Assembly: GCA_018826515.1 (NCBI GenBank)
Contig: JAHKAM010000021.1
Span: forward strand, 1-64,000
Direction: 5' to 3'
DNA: 64,000 nucleotides
DNA from: Alphaproteobacteria bacterium
GTDB taxonomy: Bacteria; Pseudomonadota; Alphaproteobacteria; Caulobacterales; Caulobacteraceae
In this document: positions 27,972-37,278 of the stretch, piece by piece
Layout of the letters: every line of letters starts with the position of its first letter
Numbering within the stretch: position 1 is the stretch's first letter
The notes under the pieces: generated by a model
What the model was told of the DNA's origin: nothing
Database searches by the model: none
What the model saw: the letters and a program-made list of their open reading frames with translations, nothing else
Program-made: the position numbers and the translations under genes

Positions 27972-28601
27972 ATGGATTTCGCCGCCGCCCGCAAGGTCAT
28001 GGTCGACAGCCAGGTCCGCGTGAACGATGTCACCGACCGGGCGCTTCAGGCCGCGCTGCTGGCCGTGCCGCGCGAACGCTTCCTGCCGGAGGATCGGGCC
28101 TGGTCGGCCTATGCGGAGATCGAGCCCGAGATCGCCGGCGGGCGCCGGCTGATGCTGGCGCGCGACCTGTCGAAACTGCTGATGGCGCTGGACGCCCGGC
28201 CGGGCGAGTCGGCCCTGGCGCTGGCGGCCCCCTATGCCGCCGCGGTGCTGGCCCGACTGGGCCTGACGGCGACGGCGCAGGACTCGGAAGCCGCCGTGTT
28301 CGACGTCGCTGGCGCCGTGCTGGCGGAGGAGGGGGTTGAGACCGTCGTCGCGCCGCTGACCACGCCGGCCGGGGGCGGCTATGACATCATCATCTGCGAG
28401 GGCGCGATTCCCGGGCGGCCCGAAGCCTGGCTGAAGGCGCTGAACGTCGGCGGCCGAATGGCGGTCGTGGAACGGACCGGCCCGGCGGGCAAGGCGGTGC
28501 TGTATGTCCGGGGCGAGCAGGGGGTCTCCCGCCGCGAACTGTTCGACGCCGCGCCGCCGATGCTGGTCGAACTGTCGCCCGAACCGACCTTCGCGCTGTA
28601 G
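27972..28601 (+). CDS. Pcm-like (protein-L-isoaspartate methyltransferase fold) protein
   Basis: This 209-aa protein opens like Pcm (MDFAAARKVMVDSQVRVNDVTDRALQAALLAVPRERFLPE) and keeps the downstream YDIIICEGAI and NVGGRMAVVE strands. The SAM-binding glycine loop (GTGSGY in true Pcm) reads ALALAAPYAAAVLARLG, so methyl transfer is doubtful. This degenerate Pcm-like gene directly precedes tolC (130 bp), an arrangement I recall from Caulobacter. A role connected with the outer-membrane exporter is inferred from position only. Confidence 0.75.
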   Translation: MDFAAARKVMVDSQVRVNDVTDRALQAALLAVPRERFLPEDRAWSAYAEIEPEIAGGRRLMLARDLSKLLMALDARPGESALALAAPYAAAVLARLGLTATAQDSEAAVFDVAGAVLAEEGVETVVAPLTTPAGGGYDIIICEGAIPGRPEAWLKALNVGGRMAVVERTGPAGKAVLYVRGEQGVSRRELFDAAPPMLVELSPEPTFAL

Positions 28602-28730
28602 GATCACGCCGGTCGACGGACTTCGCTGGCGGACGCGTGAAAAAAACTTAACTGGCGCAGGCGCAAAGCGTCCCGCATCAGACCTATGAGATACGAAGGG
28701 CGCGCCTCCCCGCGCCAGGCAGGAACAGAC

Positions 28731-30224
28731 ATGCTGAAACGTACGCGCGCACTCGCCTCGGTCGCCGTCATCGCCGTCATCACGGGCATGAGCGCCCCGG
28801 CATGGGCCGAAACGCTGAGGGAGGCGCTGGCCCTGGCCTATCAGACCAATCCGTCGCTGCTGGCCCAACGGGCCAACCAGAGGGCGCTGGATGAAACCAT
28901 CGTCCAGGCGCGGGCCGGCCTGCGGCCGTCGCTGGATGTGACCGCCAGCGCGAGCTACAGCCGCACCAACTCGCCGGGCGCGCCGCCCCTGGGCGGCGTC
29001 AGCGAAAGCGACAGCGGCGGGGTCAGCATCGGCCTGTCCCAGACCCTCTGGTCCGGCGGACGGATCGGCCACGGCATTTCGGCGGCGGAAGCCAACATCC
29101 TGGCCGGCCGCGAGGATCTGCGCGACATCGAACAGACCGTCCTGACCTCGGTGATCCAGGCCTATGCCGATGTGATCCGCGACAGCGAAATCCTGGCCAT
29201 CCGGCAGTCCAACCTCGGCGTTTTGCAGCGTCAGCTGGAAGAAGCCTCGGCCCGGTTCGAGGTCGGCGAAATCACCCGCACGGACGTGGCGCAATCCGAA
29301 TCCCGCCTGGCCCAGTCCGAGGCCGATCTGGCCAACGCCCGGGCCCAGTTGTCGGTCTCGCGCGCGGCCTATGCCGCCGTCGTCGGCCAGGCGCCGGGCG
29401 ATCTGGCGCCGATGCCGGTGCTGCCGGGCATTCCGACCGATTTCGACAATGCGCTGGACGTCGCGCTCCTCGATAATCCGGCGATCCGGTCGGCCGCCTA
29501 CAGCCAGGCGGCGGCCGAGGCCAATGTGGCGGCCGCCAAGGCGGAATATATGCCGTCGGCGCGCCTGACCGGCTCCTACGGCGGCTCGACGACCGATCTG
29601 GGCGACCTTGGCGAGATCGCCGACCGCTCCGCCTTCCAGGCGGGCGTCACGGTCTCGGTGCCGCTGTTCACGGGCGGGCTCAACAGTTCGCGAGTCGCCC
29701 AGGCGCGCGAGCGCGCCAATGTGGCCCAGATCAATGTCGAAGGCGCCCGCCGCAACACCCTGCAGGCGGTCAGCTCGGCCTATGCCCAGTCGATCTCGTC
29801 GCGGGCCACGCTCCAGGCCGGCGAGGAAGCCGTCCGCGCCGCCACCGTCGCCGCCGAGGGTGTGCGGCAGGAGGCCCAGGTCGGCCTGCGCACCACCCTG
29901 GACGTGCTGAACCAGGAGCTGGAACTGCGCAACGCCCAGATCACCCTGGCCAGCGCCCGCCGCAACGAATACGTCGCCCAGGCCAATCTGCTGGCCGCCA
30001 TGGGTCGGCTGGAAGGCCAGGATCTGGACGCCGCCATGACCGTCTATGACCCCGCCGCCAACTATAACCGGGTCCGCAACCGCGGCGCCCTGCCGTGGGA
30101 CGGCATCGTCGAGGCCATCGACCGGATCGCCGCGCCGGGCGTCATGCCGGCCAACGACGCCGAGGACGCGCCGATCGACGCCCAGCTGAAGTCCGAGGTC
30201 GTTCAGACGGCCCCGCGGAGCTAG
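28731..30224 (+). CDS. tolC: TolC family outer membrane channel
   Basis: This is a 497-aa protein when started at the ATG at 28731 with AGGAAC upstream. The signal peptide is MLKRTRALASVAVIAVITGMSAPAWA. Two OEP repeats follow: ETLREALALAYQTNPSLLAQRANQRALDE... and IPTDFDNALDVALLDNPAIRSAAYSQAAAEANVAAAKAEYMPS... The conserved DVTASASYS and GLNSSRVAQARERANVA stretches are present, along with the long coiled-coil helices. The trimer forms the outer channel for type I secretion or RND efflux. In Caulobacter the homologous genes export the S-layer protein. No ABC or membrane-fusion partner is in the window. Confidence 0.93.
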   Translation: MLKRTRALASVAVIAVITGMSAPAWAETLREALALAYQTNPSLLAQRANQRALDETIVQARAGLRPSLDVTASASYSRTNSPGAPPLGGVSESDSGGVSIGLSQTLWSGGRIGHGISAAEANILAGREDLRDIEQTVLTSVIQAYADVIRDSEILAIRQSNLGVLQRQLEEASARFEVGEITRTDVAQSESRLAQSEADLANARAQLSVSRAAYAAVVGQAPGDLAPMPVLPGIPTDFDNALDVALLDNPAIRSAAYSQAAAEANVAAAKAEYMPSARLTGSYGGSTTDLGDLGEIADRSAFQAGVTVSVPLFTGGLNSSRVAQARERANVAQINVEGARRNTLQAVSSAYAQSISSRATLQAGEEAVRAATVAAEGVRQEAQVGLRTTLDVLNQELELRNAQITLASARRNEYVAQANLLAAMGRLEGQDLDAAMTVYDPAANYNRVRNRGALPWDGIVEAIDRIAAPGVMPANDAEDAPIDAQLKSEVVQTAPRS

Positions 30225-30397
30225 GTTCGTCCGGTCGCCCGGCGCGCGACTGTTGCGACGCGCGTTAACCTGTAAGGCGAAAAACGCCCGTTGATTCCAG
30301 CGGGCTGAGATGCGACGACAGGGCGTGGGAGGGGGCTCCTCTTCCTTGCCGCAATTCGACTTGATCGTGCGTTCGCCGCGCGCACCGGGGTTTCGAC

Positions 30398-31024
30398 ATG
30401 ACCGACCAGACCGCCCAGGAACCGACGATGGAGGAAATCCTGGCGTCGATCCGCCGGATTATTTCCGAAGATGATGCGCCGGCCGAAGCGCCGCCGGCCG
30501 CCGCCGCCGCTGCGCCCGAACCGGAAGCCGCGCCGGAACCCGAGCCGGTCGTCGCCTCGGCTCAGATGGACGAGGCTCCGCACGAGGAAGAGCCCGCCGT
30601 CGCCGAGGAGGACGTGCTGGAGCTGACCGACGCCTATGAGGCCCCCGCGGCCGAGAGCATCGGCGATCTCGACATTTTGGCCTCCGAGCCGTTCCCCGCC
30701 GCGCCTGTCGAGGAGTCGGTGTTCGAGGCCGAGCCGGTCGAGACCTATGCCCCCGCACCGGCGGCCACGCCGGCCCCGTCGCATGACAGCCTGGTCGGCG
30801 ACAGCGCCGCGGCCAGCGCGGCTTCGGCCTTCGCCGGTTTCGCCTCCTCGATCAGGAAGCCCGAGCCCGCGGAAGCGTCCATCGGAACCGGCCCGACCCT
30901 TGATGAACTGGCCCGCTCGCTGCTGCGGCCGATGCTGAAGGACTGGCTGGACGCCAATCTGCCGGCCATCGTCGAGGCCCAGGTACGCAAGGAAGTCGAA
31001 CGCATCGCCCGCTCCGCCGGCTGA
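30398..31024 (+). CDS. popZ: Polar organizing protein PopZ
   Basis: This 208-aa protein has the three-part PopZ layout. The N-terminal client-binding helix is [20 protein letters not shown] (8-27). A long Pro/Glu/Asp/Ala linker (28-~135) follows. The C-terminal oligomerisation helices are [16 protein letters not shown] and [42 protein letters not shown]. PopZ forms the polar hub that anchors the chromosome centromere through ParB and recruits cell-cycle kinases. Placement directly upstream of valS is conserved. The linker is longer than in the ~177-residue Caulobacter protein. A terminator follows. Confidence 0.95.
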   Translation: MTDQTAQEPTMEEILASIRRIISEDDAPAEAPPAAAAAAPEPEAAPEPEPVVASAQMDEAPHEEEPAVAEEDVLELTDAYEAPAAESIGDLDILASEPFPAAPVEESVFEAEPVETYAPAPAATPAPSHDSLVGDSAAASAASAFAGFASSIRKPEPAEASIGTGPTLDELARSLLRPMLKDWLDANLPAIVEAQVRKEVERIARSAG

Positions 31025-31060
31025 CTTCACCCGCGACCCGATCAAGGCTAGATCATTTCG

Positions 31061-31090
31061 GGGCGGCTCCAGTCGGGGCCGCCCTTTCTC
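31061..31090 (+). terminator. Terminator after popZ
   Basis: GGGCGGC and GCCGCCC arms (31061-31084) are followed by TTTCTCTTT. It sits between popZ and valS, so the two are probably not fully co-transcribed. Confidence 0.7.
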
Positions 31091-31110
31091 TTTGTCCGAA
31101 GACCGTCCCC

Positions 31111-33843
31111 ATGCTCGACAAGACCTTTGACCCGACCGCCGCCGAACCCCGCCTGTACGCGATGTGGGAGGAGAGCGGCCTGTTCGCCCCGAAGACCGAC
31201 GGTGCAGCCGAAGCCTATTCGATCGTCATCCCGCCGCCGAATGTGACCGGCTCGCTGCACGTCGGCCATGCGCTGAACAACACCCTGCAGGACATCCTGG
31301 CGCGCTATCACCGGATGAAGGGCAAGGCGGTGCTGTGGCTGCCGGGCACCGACCACGCCGGCATCGCCACCCAGATGGTGGTCGAGCGCCAGCTGGCCGC
31401 CGCGGGAAACATCAGCCGCCGCGACATGGGACGCGACGCCTTCATCGCCAAGGTGTGGGAATGGAAGGCCGAGAGCGGCGGAACCATCGTCCAGCAGCTG
31501 CGCCGGCTTGGCGCTTCCTGCGACTGGAGCCGCGAACGGTTCACCCTCGACGAGGGGCTGAACGCGGCGGTACGCAAGGTCTTCGTCCGGCTGCACAAGG
31601 ACGGCCTGATCTATCGCGACAAGCGGCTGGTCAATTGGGATCCGCATTTCCAGACCGCCATCTCGGACCTCGAGGTCGAGCAGCGCGAGATGGACGGGTC
31701 CTACTGGCATTTTGCCTATCCGCTCGCGGACGGCGTCACCTATGAGCACCCGGTCGCCTTCGACGACGAGGGCCAGGCGACGGAATGGGAGACGCGCGAC
31801 TATATCGTAGTCGCCACGACCCGGCCCGAAACCATGCTGGGCGACACGGGCGTGGCGGTGCATCCCGAGGATCCGCGCTATCAGGGGCTGGTCGGGAAAT
31901 TCGTGACCCTGCCGATCGTCGGCCGTCGCGTGCCCATCGTCGCCGACGACTACGCCGACCCGACCAAGGGCTCGGGCGCGGTCAAGATCACGCCGGCGCA
32001 CGACTTCAACGACTTCCAGGTCGGCAAGCGGGCCGGGCTGGCAGCGCTCAACGTCATGGACGCCTTCGGCCGCATCACCGCCGCCGACACGCCCGACGTG
32101 CCCGCCGACTACGAAGGCATGGACCGCTTCGCGGCCCGCAAGGCCATCGTCGCCCGGGCGGAGGAAGAGGGCTGGCTGAAGGCGATCGAGAAGACCCGTC
32201 ACGTCATCCCGCACGGTGACCGTTCCGGCGTGGTCATCGAGCCGTGGCTGACGGACCAGTGGTACGTTGACGCCCACACGCTTGCGCAACCGGCGATCAG
32301 GGCGGTGGAGCAGGGCGATACGATCTTCGAGCCGAAGAGCTACGAGAAGATCTATTTCGAATGGCTGCGCAACATCGAGCCGTGGTGCATCTCGCGCCAG
32401 CTCTGGTGGGGCCACCGGATTCCGGCCTGGTACGGGCCCGACGGGACCATCTTCGTCGAGGAGAGCGAGGACGAGGCCCGCGCCGCCGCCCGCCATCACT
32501 ACGGCGCCGAGACGCCGCTGGCCCAGGACGAGGACGTCCTCGACACCTGGTTCAGTTCGGCCCTGTGGCCGTTCTCGACCATGGGCTGGCCGGAGAAGAC
32601 CGAGGACCTCGAACGCTTCTATCCGACCAGCGATCTGGTGACGGCCGCTGACATCATTTTCTTCTGGGTCGCCCGGATGATGATGATGGGACTTCATTTC
32701 ATGGATGAGGTTCCGTTCAAGCGGGTCATCATCAATGGCCTGGTCCGCGACGAGAAGGGCCAGAAGATGAGCAAGTCGAAGGGGAATGTGATCGACCCCC
32801 TGAGCATCATCGACGAGCTCGGGGCCGACCCGCTTCGCTTCACCATGGCCATTCTGTCGGGCACACGCGACATCAAGTTGTCGCGCCAGCGGATTGAAGG
32901 CTATCGCAATTTCGGCACCAAGCTGTGGAACGCCGCCCGCTTCGCCCAGATGAACGAGGCGCGGCGCGTCGAGGGCTTCGACCCGGCCACGGTCGAGCAG
33001 ACGCTGAACCGCTGGGTCCGGGACGAACTGGTGAAGGCCGAGCGCGAGGTGGCCTCGGCCATCGAGGGCGGCCGTTTCGACGACGCCGCCTCGGCGCTCT
33101 ACCGCTTTGTCTGGAACGTCTTCTGCGACTGGTATCTTGAGCTGGCCAAGCCGGTGTTCACCGGCGCCGACGAGGCGGCGAAAGCCGAGACCCGGGCGAT
33201 GACGGCGTGGACGCTGGACCAGACCCTGAAGCTGATGCACCCGATCACGCCCTTCATCACCGAGGAGCTGTGGGACAAGCTGGCGGCGGAGGGCGCGCCC
33301 CGGACCGAGGCGACGCTGATCGGCGCGGCCTGGCCCGATCTGCCCGACGCCTGGCTCGACGCCGCGGCCTCCGAGGAGATCAACTGGCTGATCCAGGCGG
33401 TCACCCAGATCCGCTCCAGCCGCGCCGAGATCGGCGTGCCGCCGGGGGCCCGGCTGACCCTGGCGCTGTACAACCCGACGCCGGATGTGGCGGCGCGGTT
33501 CGAGCGGCACGGCGACCTGGTTCGCGGCCTGGCCCGGCTGGAGGCGATCACCACGGTGGACGTCCAGCCCGAGGGCTCGATCTCGATCCTGACCGGCGGC
33601 GCCTCCGCCTTCCTGCCGCTGGCGGGGCTGGTCGACATCGGGGCCGAACGCACGCGCCTGACGCGGGAGATCGCCGCCTTCGACAGCGACATCGACCATG
33701 TGAACAAGAAGCTGCGCAATCCCAATTTCGTCGGCCGCGCCGCACCCGAGGTGGTCGAGGAACAGCGCGAGAAGCTGGCCGAGGCCGAGGCCGGCCGGGC
33801 CAAGCTTCAGGCGGCGCTGGCCCGGCTGGACGCGGTGGGGTGA
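31111..33843 (+). CDS. valS: Valine-tRNA ligase
   Basis: This 910-aa class I synthetase carries HVGHAL near residue 50 (HIGH), the CP1 editing domain with [15 protein letters not shown], and [12 protein letters not shown] near residue 552. The anticodon-binding domain and a C-terminal coiled-coil arm ([50 protein letters not shown]) follow. It charges tRNA-Val and hydrolyses mischarged Thr-tRNA. The order popZ-valS-tlyA, with a 4-bp overlap into tlyA, is intact. Its length is normal for the family. Confidence 0.98.
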   Translation: MLDKTFDPTAAEPRLYAMWEESGLFAPKTDGAAEAYSIVIPPPNVTGSLHVGHALNNTLQDILARYHRMKGKAVLWLPGTDHAGIATQMVVERQLAAAGNISRRDMGRDAFIAKVWEWKAESGGTIVQQLRRLGASCDWSRERFTLDEGLNAAVRKVFVRLHKDGLIYRDKRLVNWDPHFQTAISDLEVEQREMDGSYWHFAYPLADGVTYEHPVAFDDEGQATEWETRDYIVVATTRPETMLGDTGVAVHPEDPRYQGLVGKFVTLPIVGRRVPIVADDYADPTKGSGAVKITPAHDFNDFQVGKRAGLAALNVMDAFGRITAADTPDVPADYEGMDRFAARKAIVARAEEEGWLKAIEKTRHVIPHGDRSGVVIEPWLTDQWYVDAHTLAQPAIRAVEQGDTIFEPKSYEKIYFEWLRNIEPWCISRQLWWGHRIPAWYGPDGTIFVEESEDEARAAARHHYGAETPLAQDEDVLDTWFSSALWPFSTMGWPEKTEDLERFYPTSDLVTAADIIFFWVARMMMMGLHFMDEVPFKRVIINGLVRDEKGQKMSKSKGNVIDPLSIIDELGADPLRFTMAILSGTRDIKLSRQRIEGYRNFGTKLWNAARFAQMNEARRVEGFDPATVEQTLNRWVRDELVKAEREVASAIEGGRFDDAASALYRFVWNVFCDWYLELAKPVFTGADEAAKAETRAMTAWTLDQTLKLMHPITPFITEELWDKLAAEGAPRTEATLIGAAWPDLPDAWLDAAASEEINWLIQAVTQIRSSRAEIGVPPGARLTLALYNPTPDVAARFERHGDLVRGLARLEAITTVDVQPEGSISILTGGASAFLPLAGLVDIGAERTRLTREIAAFDSDIDHVNKKLRNPNFVGRAAPEVVEEQREKLAEAEAGRAKLQAALARLDAVG

Positions 33844-34577
33844 ACAGGACCCGGCTCGACCAGTTGCTGGTCGCGCGCGGACTGGCGGAAAGCCGGGCGA
33901 AGGCCAAGGCGGCCATCGCGGCCGGGGGGGTCGCCGTCGATGGCGCGCCCGCGCGGGCGGCGTCCCAGTCCGTGGCCGAGGACGCGGTCATCGCCTATGC
34001 CGACGCCCACCGGTGGGTGGGGCGAGGCGCGCTGAAGCTGGAGCACGCCCTGACCCTGTGGACGGTCCCGGTGGAAGGGCGCTGCGTTCTGGACGTCGGC
34101 GCCTCGACCGGCGGCTTCACCGAGGTCTGTCTGGCGCACGGCGCGGCGCGGGTGTTCGCGGTCGATGTCGGCACGGACCAGATGCACCCGCGGGTGGCGG
34201 CGGACCCGCGCGTCGTCAATCTGGAGCAGACCGACGCGCGCGATCTCACCCCGGCCCTGATCCCCCGGGCGCCGGAGCTGATCGTCTGTGACGCCAGTTT
34301 CATCGGCCTCGCCAAGGTGCTGCCGGCCGCCCTGTCCCTGGCCGCGCCGGGCGCTGATCTGGTCACCCTCGTCAAGCCGCAGTTCGAGGGCACGGGGCCG
34401 GGCGGAACGAAGAAGGGCGTGGTCCGGGATCGGGCCGCGCAGGAGGCGGCGCTGACGGCGGTGTCGGACTGGCTGGAAGGGGAGGGCTGGGCCGTGCAGG
34501 CGACGGCGGAAAGCCCGATCACCGGCGGGGACGGGAATGTGGAATTCCTGCTGTGGGCGAGGCGCGGCGGAGCCTGA
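33840..34577 (+). CDS. tlyA: TlyA family rRNA 2'-O-methyltransferase
   Basis: This 245-aa protein starts at a GTG that overlaps the valS stop. The N-terminal S4 RNA-binding domain is [31 protein letters not shown] (4-35). The FtsJ-like methyltransferase domain that follows has [35 protein letters not shown] and GNVEFLLW, giving the K-D-K-E catalytic set. TlyA methylates 16S and 23S rRNA in mycobacteria, where its loss gives capreomycin resistance. The substrate in this branch is not settled. Confidence 0.92.
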   Translation: MNRTRLDQLLVARGLAESRAKAKAAIAAGGVAVDGAPARAASQSVAEDAVIAYADAHRWVGRGALKLEHALTLWTVPVEGRCVLDVGASTGGFTEVCLAHGAARVFAVDVGTDQMHPRVAADPRVVNLEQTDARDLTPALIPRAPELIVCDASFIGLAKVLPAALSLAAPGADLVTLVKPQFEGTGPGGTKKGVVRDRAAQEAALTAVSDWLEGEGWAVQATAESPITGGDGNVEFLLWARRGGA

Positions 34578-34618
34578 GGGCCGTCGCCTGATCGCATGCG
34601 CTCAGGCTCACCCCTCCA

Positions 34619-34675
34619 CCATCCTTCGCCTCAGTGAGGCTTCGGATGGTCCCCCTCCCCATTGCATGGGGAGGA
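34619..34675. repeat. Palindromic intergenic repeat
   Basis: Two hairpins lie side by side. ACCATCC...GGATGGT encloses GCCTC/GAGGC (34619-34651). A perfect 9-bp palindrome CCTCCCCAT-TGC-ATGGGGAGG lies at 34655-34675. The latter matches the C-run/G-run family seen at 447, 37279 and 55621. It lies between tlyA and the convergent glycine-zipper gene. Confidence 0.6.
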
Positions 34676-34712
34676 GACGGCAGGCGCTCAAGCAGCGAGC
34701 GACCCCAAAAGG

Positions 34713-34743
34713 AAAAACCCCCGGTGGATCGCTCCACCGGGGG
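34713..34743 (-). terminator. Strong terminator of the glycine-zipper gene
   Basis: This is an 11-bp perfect stem CCCCCGGTGGA/TCCACCGGGGG with a TCGC loop. Read on the minus strand it ends in a five-T run. It ends the minus-strand transcript that stops coding at 34802. Confidence 0.85.
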
Positions 34744-34801
34744 TCTCCGTCACGCCGCCGATCGACAGGGGGGCTGAAAAATAATCGGCGGCGCAATTCT
34801 G

Positions 34802-35479
34802 TCAGCAGCTCTGCTGGTAACGGGTGACCGTGCGGCCGTACCGGTCGCGGCTCTGGACGGAGACCGTGCGGCAATCCCGCCCGTACCGGTCATCCTGCTG
34901 GTACCGGTAATCGCGGTCATCGTAGCGGCTGTCGTAGCCGTAGGGCTGGCTGCTGTAGCCGCGATCGCCATAGCCGTACTGCTGGCTGCCGTAGCCGCGG
35001 TCGTCATAGCCGTAGCGCGGCTGCTCGCCGTAGCCGCGGTCGTCGTACCGGACGTGGCCGCCGTAGCTGCTGTCGCAGTTGTTGCGCGACGAATCGTTGC
35101 CGACCGCGGCCCCCAGGGCGCCGCCGATCACGGCGCCGAGAACGCTGCCTTCGGTGCGGCGGCCGCGGGCGCCGAGCTGCGAGCCCACGACGGCGCCGAA
35201 GGTGGCGCCGACGGCGGCGCCGGTTCCCTGACGCTGACGACGGTCGCTGCGGCAGTCGTCACGGGACTGGCCGTAGGACTGGTCGTAGCGGTAGTCCCGC
35301 TGGCCGTAGCCGTAGTCGCGGCCCTGGTCATAACCGTAGGAGCCGTAGGCCTGGGGCGCGCCCTGGTAGCTGTAGGCCTGGGCCGAGGCGACGGCCGGGG
35401 TCATCATCAGGCCGGCCGCGGCGAGGGCGGCGGCGCCGAGGGCGGTCTTGAGGGGCAGACGGGCGAACATCGGCATCAT
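34802..35479 (-). CDS. Secreted glycine-zipper protein with Tyr/Arg/Asp repeats
   Basis: This 225-aa protein has a signal peptide (MFARLPLKTALGAAALAAAGLMMTPAVASA, from Met4). A glycine-zipper 2TM-like core follows, TGAAVGATFGAVVGSQLGARGRRTEGSVLGAVIGGALGAAVGN (86-128). Tyr-Gly-rich, charged repeats (YGYDDRGYGSQQ, RYDDRDYRYQQDDRYGRD) lie on both sides. The core is like 17-kDa surface antigen/SlyB outer-membrane proteins. The repeats look disordered and may bind metal or peptidoglycan. CRTVSVQSRDRYGRTVTRYQQSC at the end matches the usual family tail. It stands alone. Confidence 0.8.
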   Translation of the reverse strand: MMPMFARLPLKTALGAAALAAAGLMMTPAVASAQAYSYQGAPQAYGSYGYDQGRDYGYGQRDYRYDQSYGQSRDDCRSDRRQRQGTGAAVGATFGAVVGSQLGARGRRTEGSVLGAVIGGALGAAVGNDSSRNNCDSSYGGHVRYDDRGYGEQPRYGYDDRGYGSQQYGYGDRGYSSQPYGYDSRYDDRDYRYQQDDRYGRDCRTVSVQSRDRYGRTVTRYQQSC

Positions 35480-35550
35480 CCTGGCTGAAGGGCGGGTGCG
35501 CCGGACATCGGCGCCTGTGTTTGTGGGGCCATGGATAGGCTGGTGAAACT

Positions 35551-35576
35551 GAACGGCCTTTGATCAGGCCGTTCAT
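35551..35576. repeat. Perfect inverted repeat in a divergent promoter region
   Basis: TGAACGGCC-TTTGATCA-GGCCGTTCA is a 9-bp perfect palindrome in the 143 bp between the divergent glycine-zipper gene (-) and RNA methyltransferase gene (+). It could be a regulator site or a 5'-UTR hairpin of the minus-strand gene. There is no T-run for a terminator toward either gene. Confidence 0.55.
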
Positions 35577-35622
35577 CTTCGTTCAGGTTTCGCCGACCGC
35601 GTGGACAGCCTAGAAGCGGCCG

Positions 35623-36867
35623 ATGACGGAGACGCTGACCATCAGCCGCATGGGCGGGCAGGGCGACGGGATCGCCGAGACGGCGTCCGGGCCTGTGTTC
35701 GCGCCCCTGACCCTGCCCGGCGAGACGGTGCGGGGCGAGGTGCGCGACGGACGGCTGGAGCGAGCCGAGATCCTGACGGCCAGCCCCGCGCGAATCGCCC
35801 CGGTCTCGCCCCACTACGGCGACTGCGGCGGCTGTTCCCTGCAACACTGGGCCGCGGAGCCCTATCTGGACTGGAAGCGGGAGCAGGTGCGACTGGCCCT
35901 GGCGCGCGAGGGGATTGAAACCGAGATCGAGGCGACGGTGGCCGTGCCGCCGGGGACGCGACGGCGACTGGCCCTGCACGCGCGACGCGGCGAGGACGGG
36001 CGGGTGCAGTTGGGGTTCAAGGCGCGCAAGAGCTGGCGGCTGGTCGAGGTGACCGCCTGTCCGGTGGCCGATCCACGGCTGGTCGCAGCCTTTCCGGCCC
36101 TGGCGCGGGTGGCCGGGGCCTTTCTGGAACACCCGAAGTCCGCCCCGACCCTGCATGTGACGGCGACCCTCACGGGGCTGGACGTCGATGTCACGGGGGT
36201 CGAGCGACGCTCGGGCGGGCTTTCCGCAGACGCCCGGATGCGGGCGGTCGCCGCGGCCGCCGAGGCGAACCTGGCGCGGCTGAGCCTCGCCGGGGATGTC
36301 CTGATGATGGAGCGCCAGCCGACGGTGGCGTTCGGCCCGGCGACCGTGCCCCTGCCGGCCGGCGGCTTCCTGCAGGCCGTGCCGGAAGCCGAGGCGGCCA
36401 TGGTCGCCCGCGCGGTCGAGGCGGTGCGCGGGGCGAAGAAGATCGCCGACCTGTTCTGCGGCGCCGGGACCTTCACCTTTCCGCTGGCGACGGTCGCGCC
36501 GGTGCTGGCCGCCGACGGCTCGGCGGCCGGGATCGCGGCGCTGAAGTCCGGAATCGGCTCGGGCGGGGGGATGAAGACGATCACGGCGGAGGCGCGCGAT
36601 CTGTTCCGCCGTCCGCTGGCCCCCTATGACCTGCGCGGTTGCGACGCCGTGGTGCTGGACCCGCCGCGGGCGGGCGCGCTGGAGCAGACGCGGCAACTGC
36701 CGGGTACGAAGGCCGGCGTCGTGGTCGGGGTTTCGTGCAACCCGGTGACCTTCGCCCGCGACGCGCGGGTGCTGATCGATGCGGGATTCAGTCTGGAGCG
36801 GGTGACGCCCGTGGACCAGTTCCTGTGGTCGGCGCATGTGGAGCTGGTGGGGGTTTTCCGGCGATGA
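35623..36867 (+). CDS. RumA/TrmA-type RNA (uracil-5) methyltransferase
   Basis: This is a 414-aa protein with an N-terminal TRAM-like stretch (SRMGGQGDGIAET...APLTLPGETVRGEVRDGRLERAEI). A cysteine cluster (YGDCGGCSLQHW, TACPVADP) precedes a class I methyltransferase domain with DLFCGAGTFTFPLA, DPPRAG and the catalytic VSCNPVTFARDA. It methylates uracil-5 in rRNA or tRNA (RlmD/RlmC/TrmA group; the target is uncertain, and TrmFO already covers U54). The first cysteine of the usual CxxxxxCGGC iron-sulfur motif is serine here. It overlaps the next gene by 4 bp. Confidence 0.88.
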   Translation: MTETLTISRMGGQGDGIAETASGPVFAPLTLPGETVRGEVRDGRLERAEILTASPARIAPVSPHYGDCGGCSLQHWAAEPYLDWKREQVRLALAREGIETEIEATVAVPPGTRRRLALHARRGEDGRVQLGFKARKSWRLVEVTACPVADPRLVAAFPALARVAGAFLEHPKSAPTLHVTATLTGLDVDVTGVERRSGGLSADARMRAVAAAAEANLARLSLAGDVLMMERQPTVAFGPATVPLPAGGFLQAVPEAEAAMVARAVEAVRGAKKIADLFCGAGTFTFPLATVAPVLAADGSAAGIAALKSGIGSGGGMKTITAEARDLFRRPLAPYDLRGCDAVVLDPPRAGALEQTRQLPGTKAGVVVGVSCNPVTFARDARVLIDAGFSLERVTPVDQFLWSAHVELVGVFRR

Positions 36868-37268
36868 GCATGAATGACAACCTGCCCGCCGAGGACGGCG
36901 GCGGTTTCGACGCCGATGACTGGACCCGGCTGACGCCCTTCGCCGGGGCGGTGGCGACGCTGGACGACGTGCAGGCGCGACGAGCCGTCTTCGCCCTCGC
37001 CGACACCGACGATCCGCGTCCGATCGCCATGGATCTGCCCCAGCCGGTGATCTGGTGGGACGAGGCCGGGGAGCAGGCGGCCGTGGCCGTACAGGCCGAG
37101 ACCCATCTGAACGCCGAAGGCGAGGAGATGGAGGTGCTGGGCCTGATCCTTCCCGACGGCGGCGGCGCAGTGGCGCTGATGGAGGACGTCGATCTGGTCG
37201 ATGCGACCGACCCGACCTGGCGCGAGCTGGTCACCAACGCGATCGATCCGTCGGCGGCGGAGGACTAG
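36864..37268 (+). CDS. Hypothetical acidic protein
   Basis: This is a 134-aa protein when started at the ATG at 36864, which overlaps the methyltransferase stop (ATGA). The track ORF from 36639 runs through the upstream gene in another frame. It is strongly acidic (MSMNDNLPAEDGGGFDADDWTRLTPFAGAVATLDD...) with no recognised domain. The overlap implies translational coupling with the methyltransferase. A repeat begins 11 bp after its stop. Confidence 0.7.
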   Translation: MSMNDNLPAEDGGGFDADDWTRLTPFAGAVATLDDVQARRAVFALADTDDPRPIAMDLPQPVIWWDEAGEQAAVAVQAETHLNAEGEEMEVLGLILPDGGGAVALMEDVDLVDATDPTWRELVTNAIDPSAAED

Positions 37269-37278
37269 ATTCGTCTTC

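Noticed and set aside
30265-30270. TTAACC upstream of popZ as a CtrA site
   Set aside because: Only a six-base half-site. The position seven bases away does not match TTAA, so it was not called as a feature.
31048-33699. 883-aa minus-strand ORF opposite valS
   Set aside because: Antisense shadow with Gly/Arg/Asp/His-rich composition. valS is certain on the plus strand.
35572-35585. GTTC-ATCTTC-GTTC as a fourth LexA box
   Set aside because: The spacing is six bases, not seven, and it overlaps a separate palindrome. Not accepted as an SOS box.
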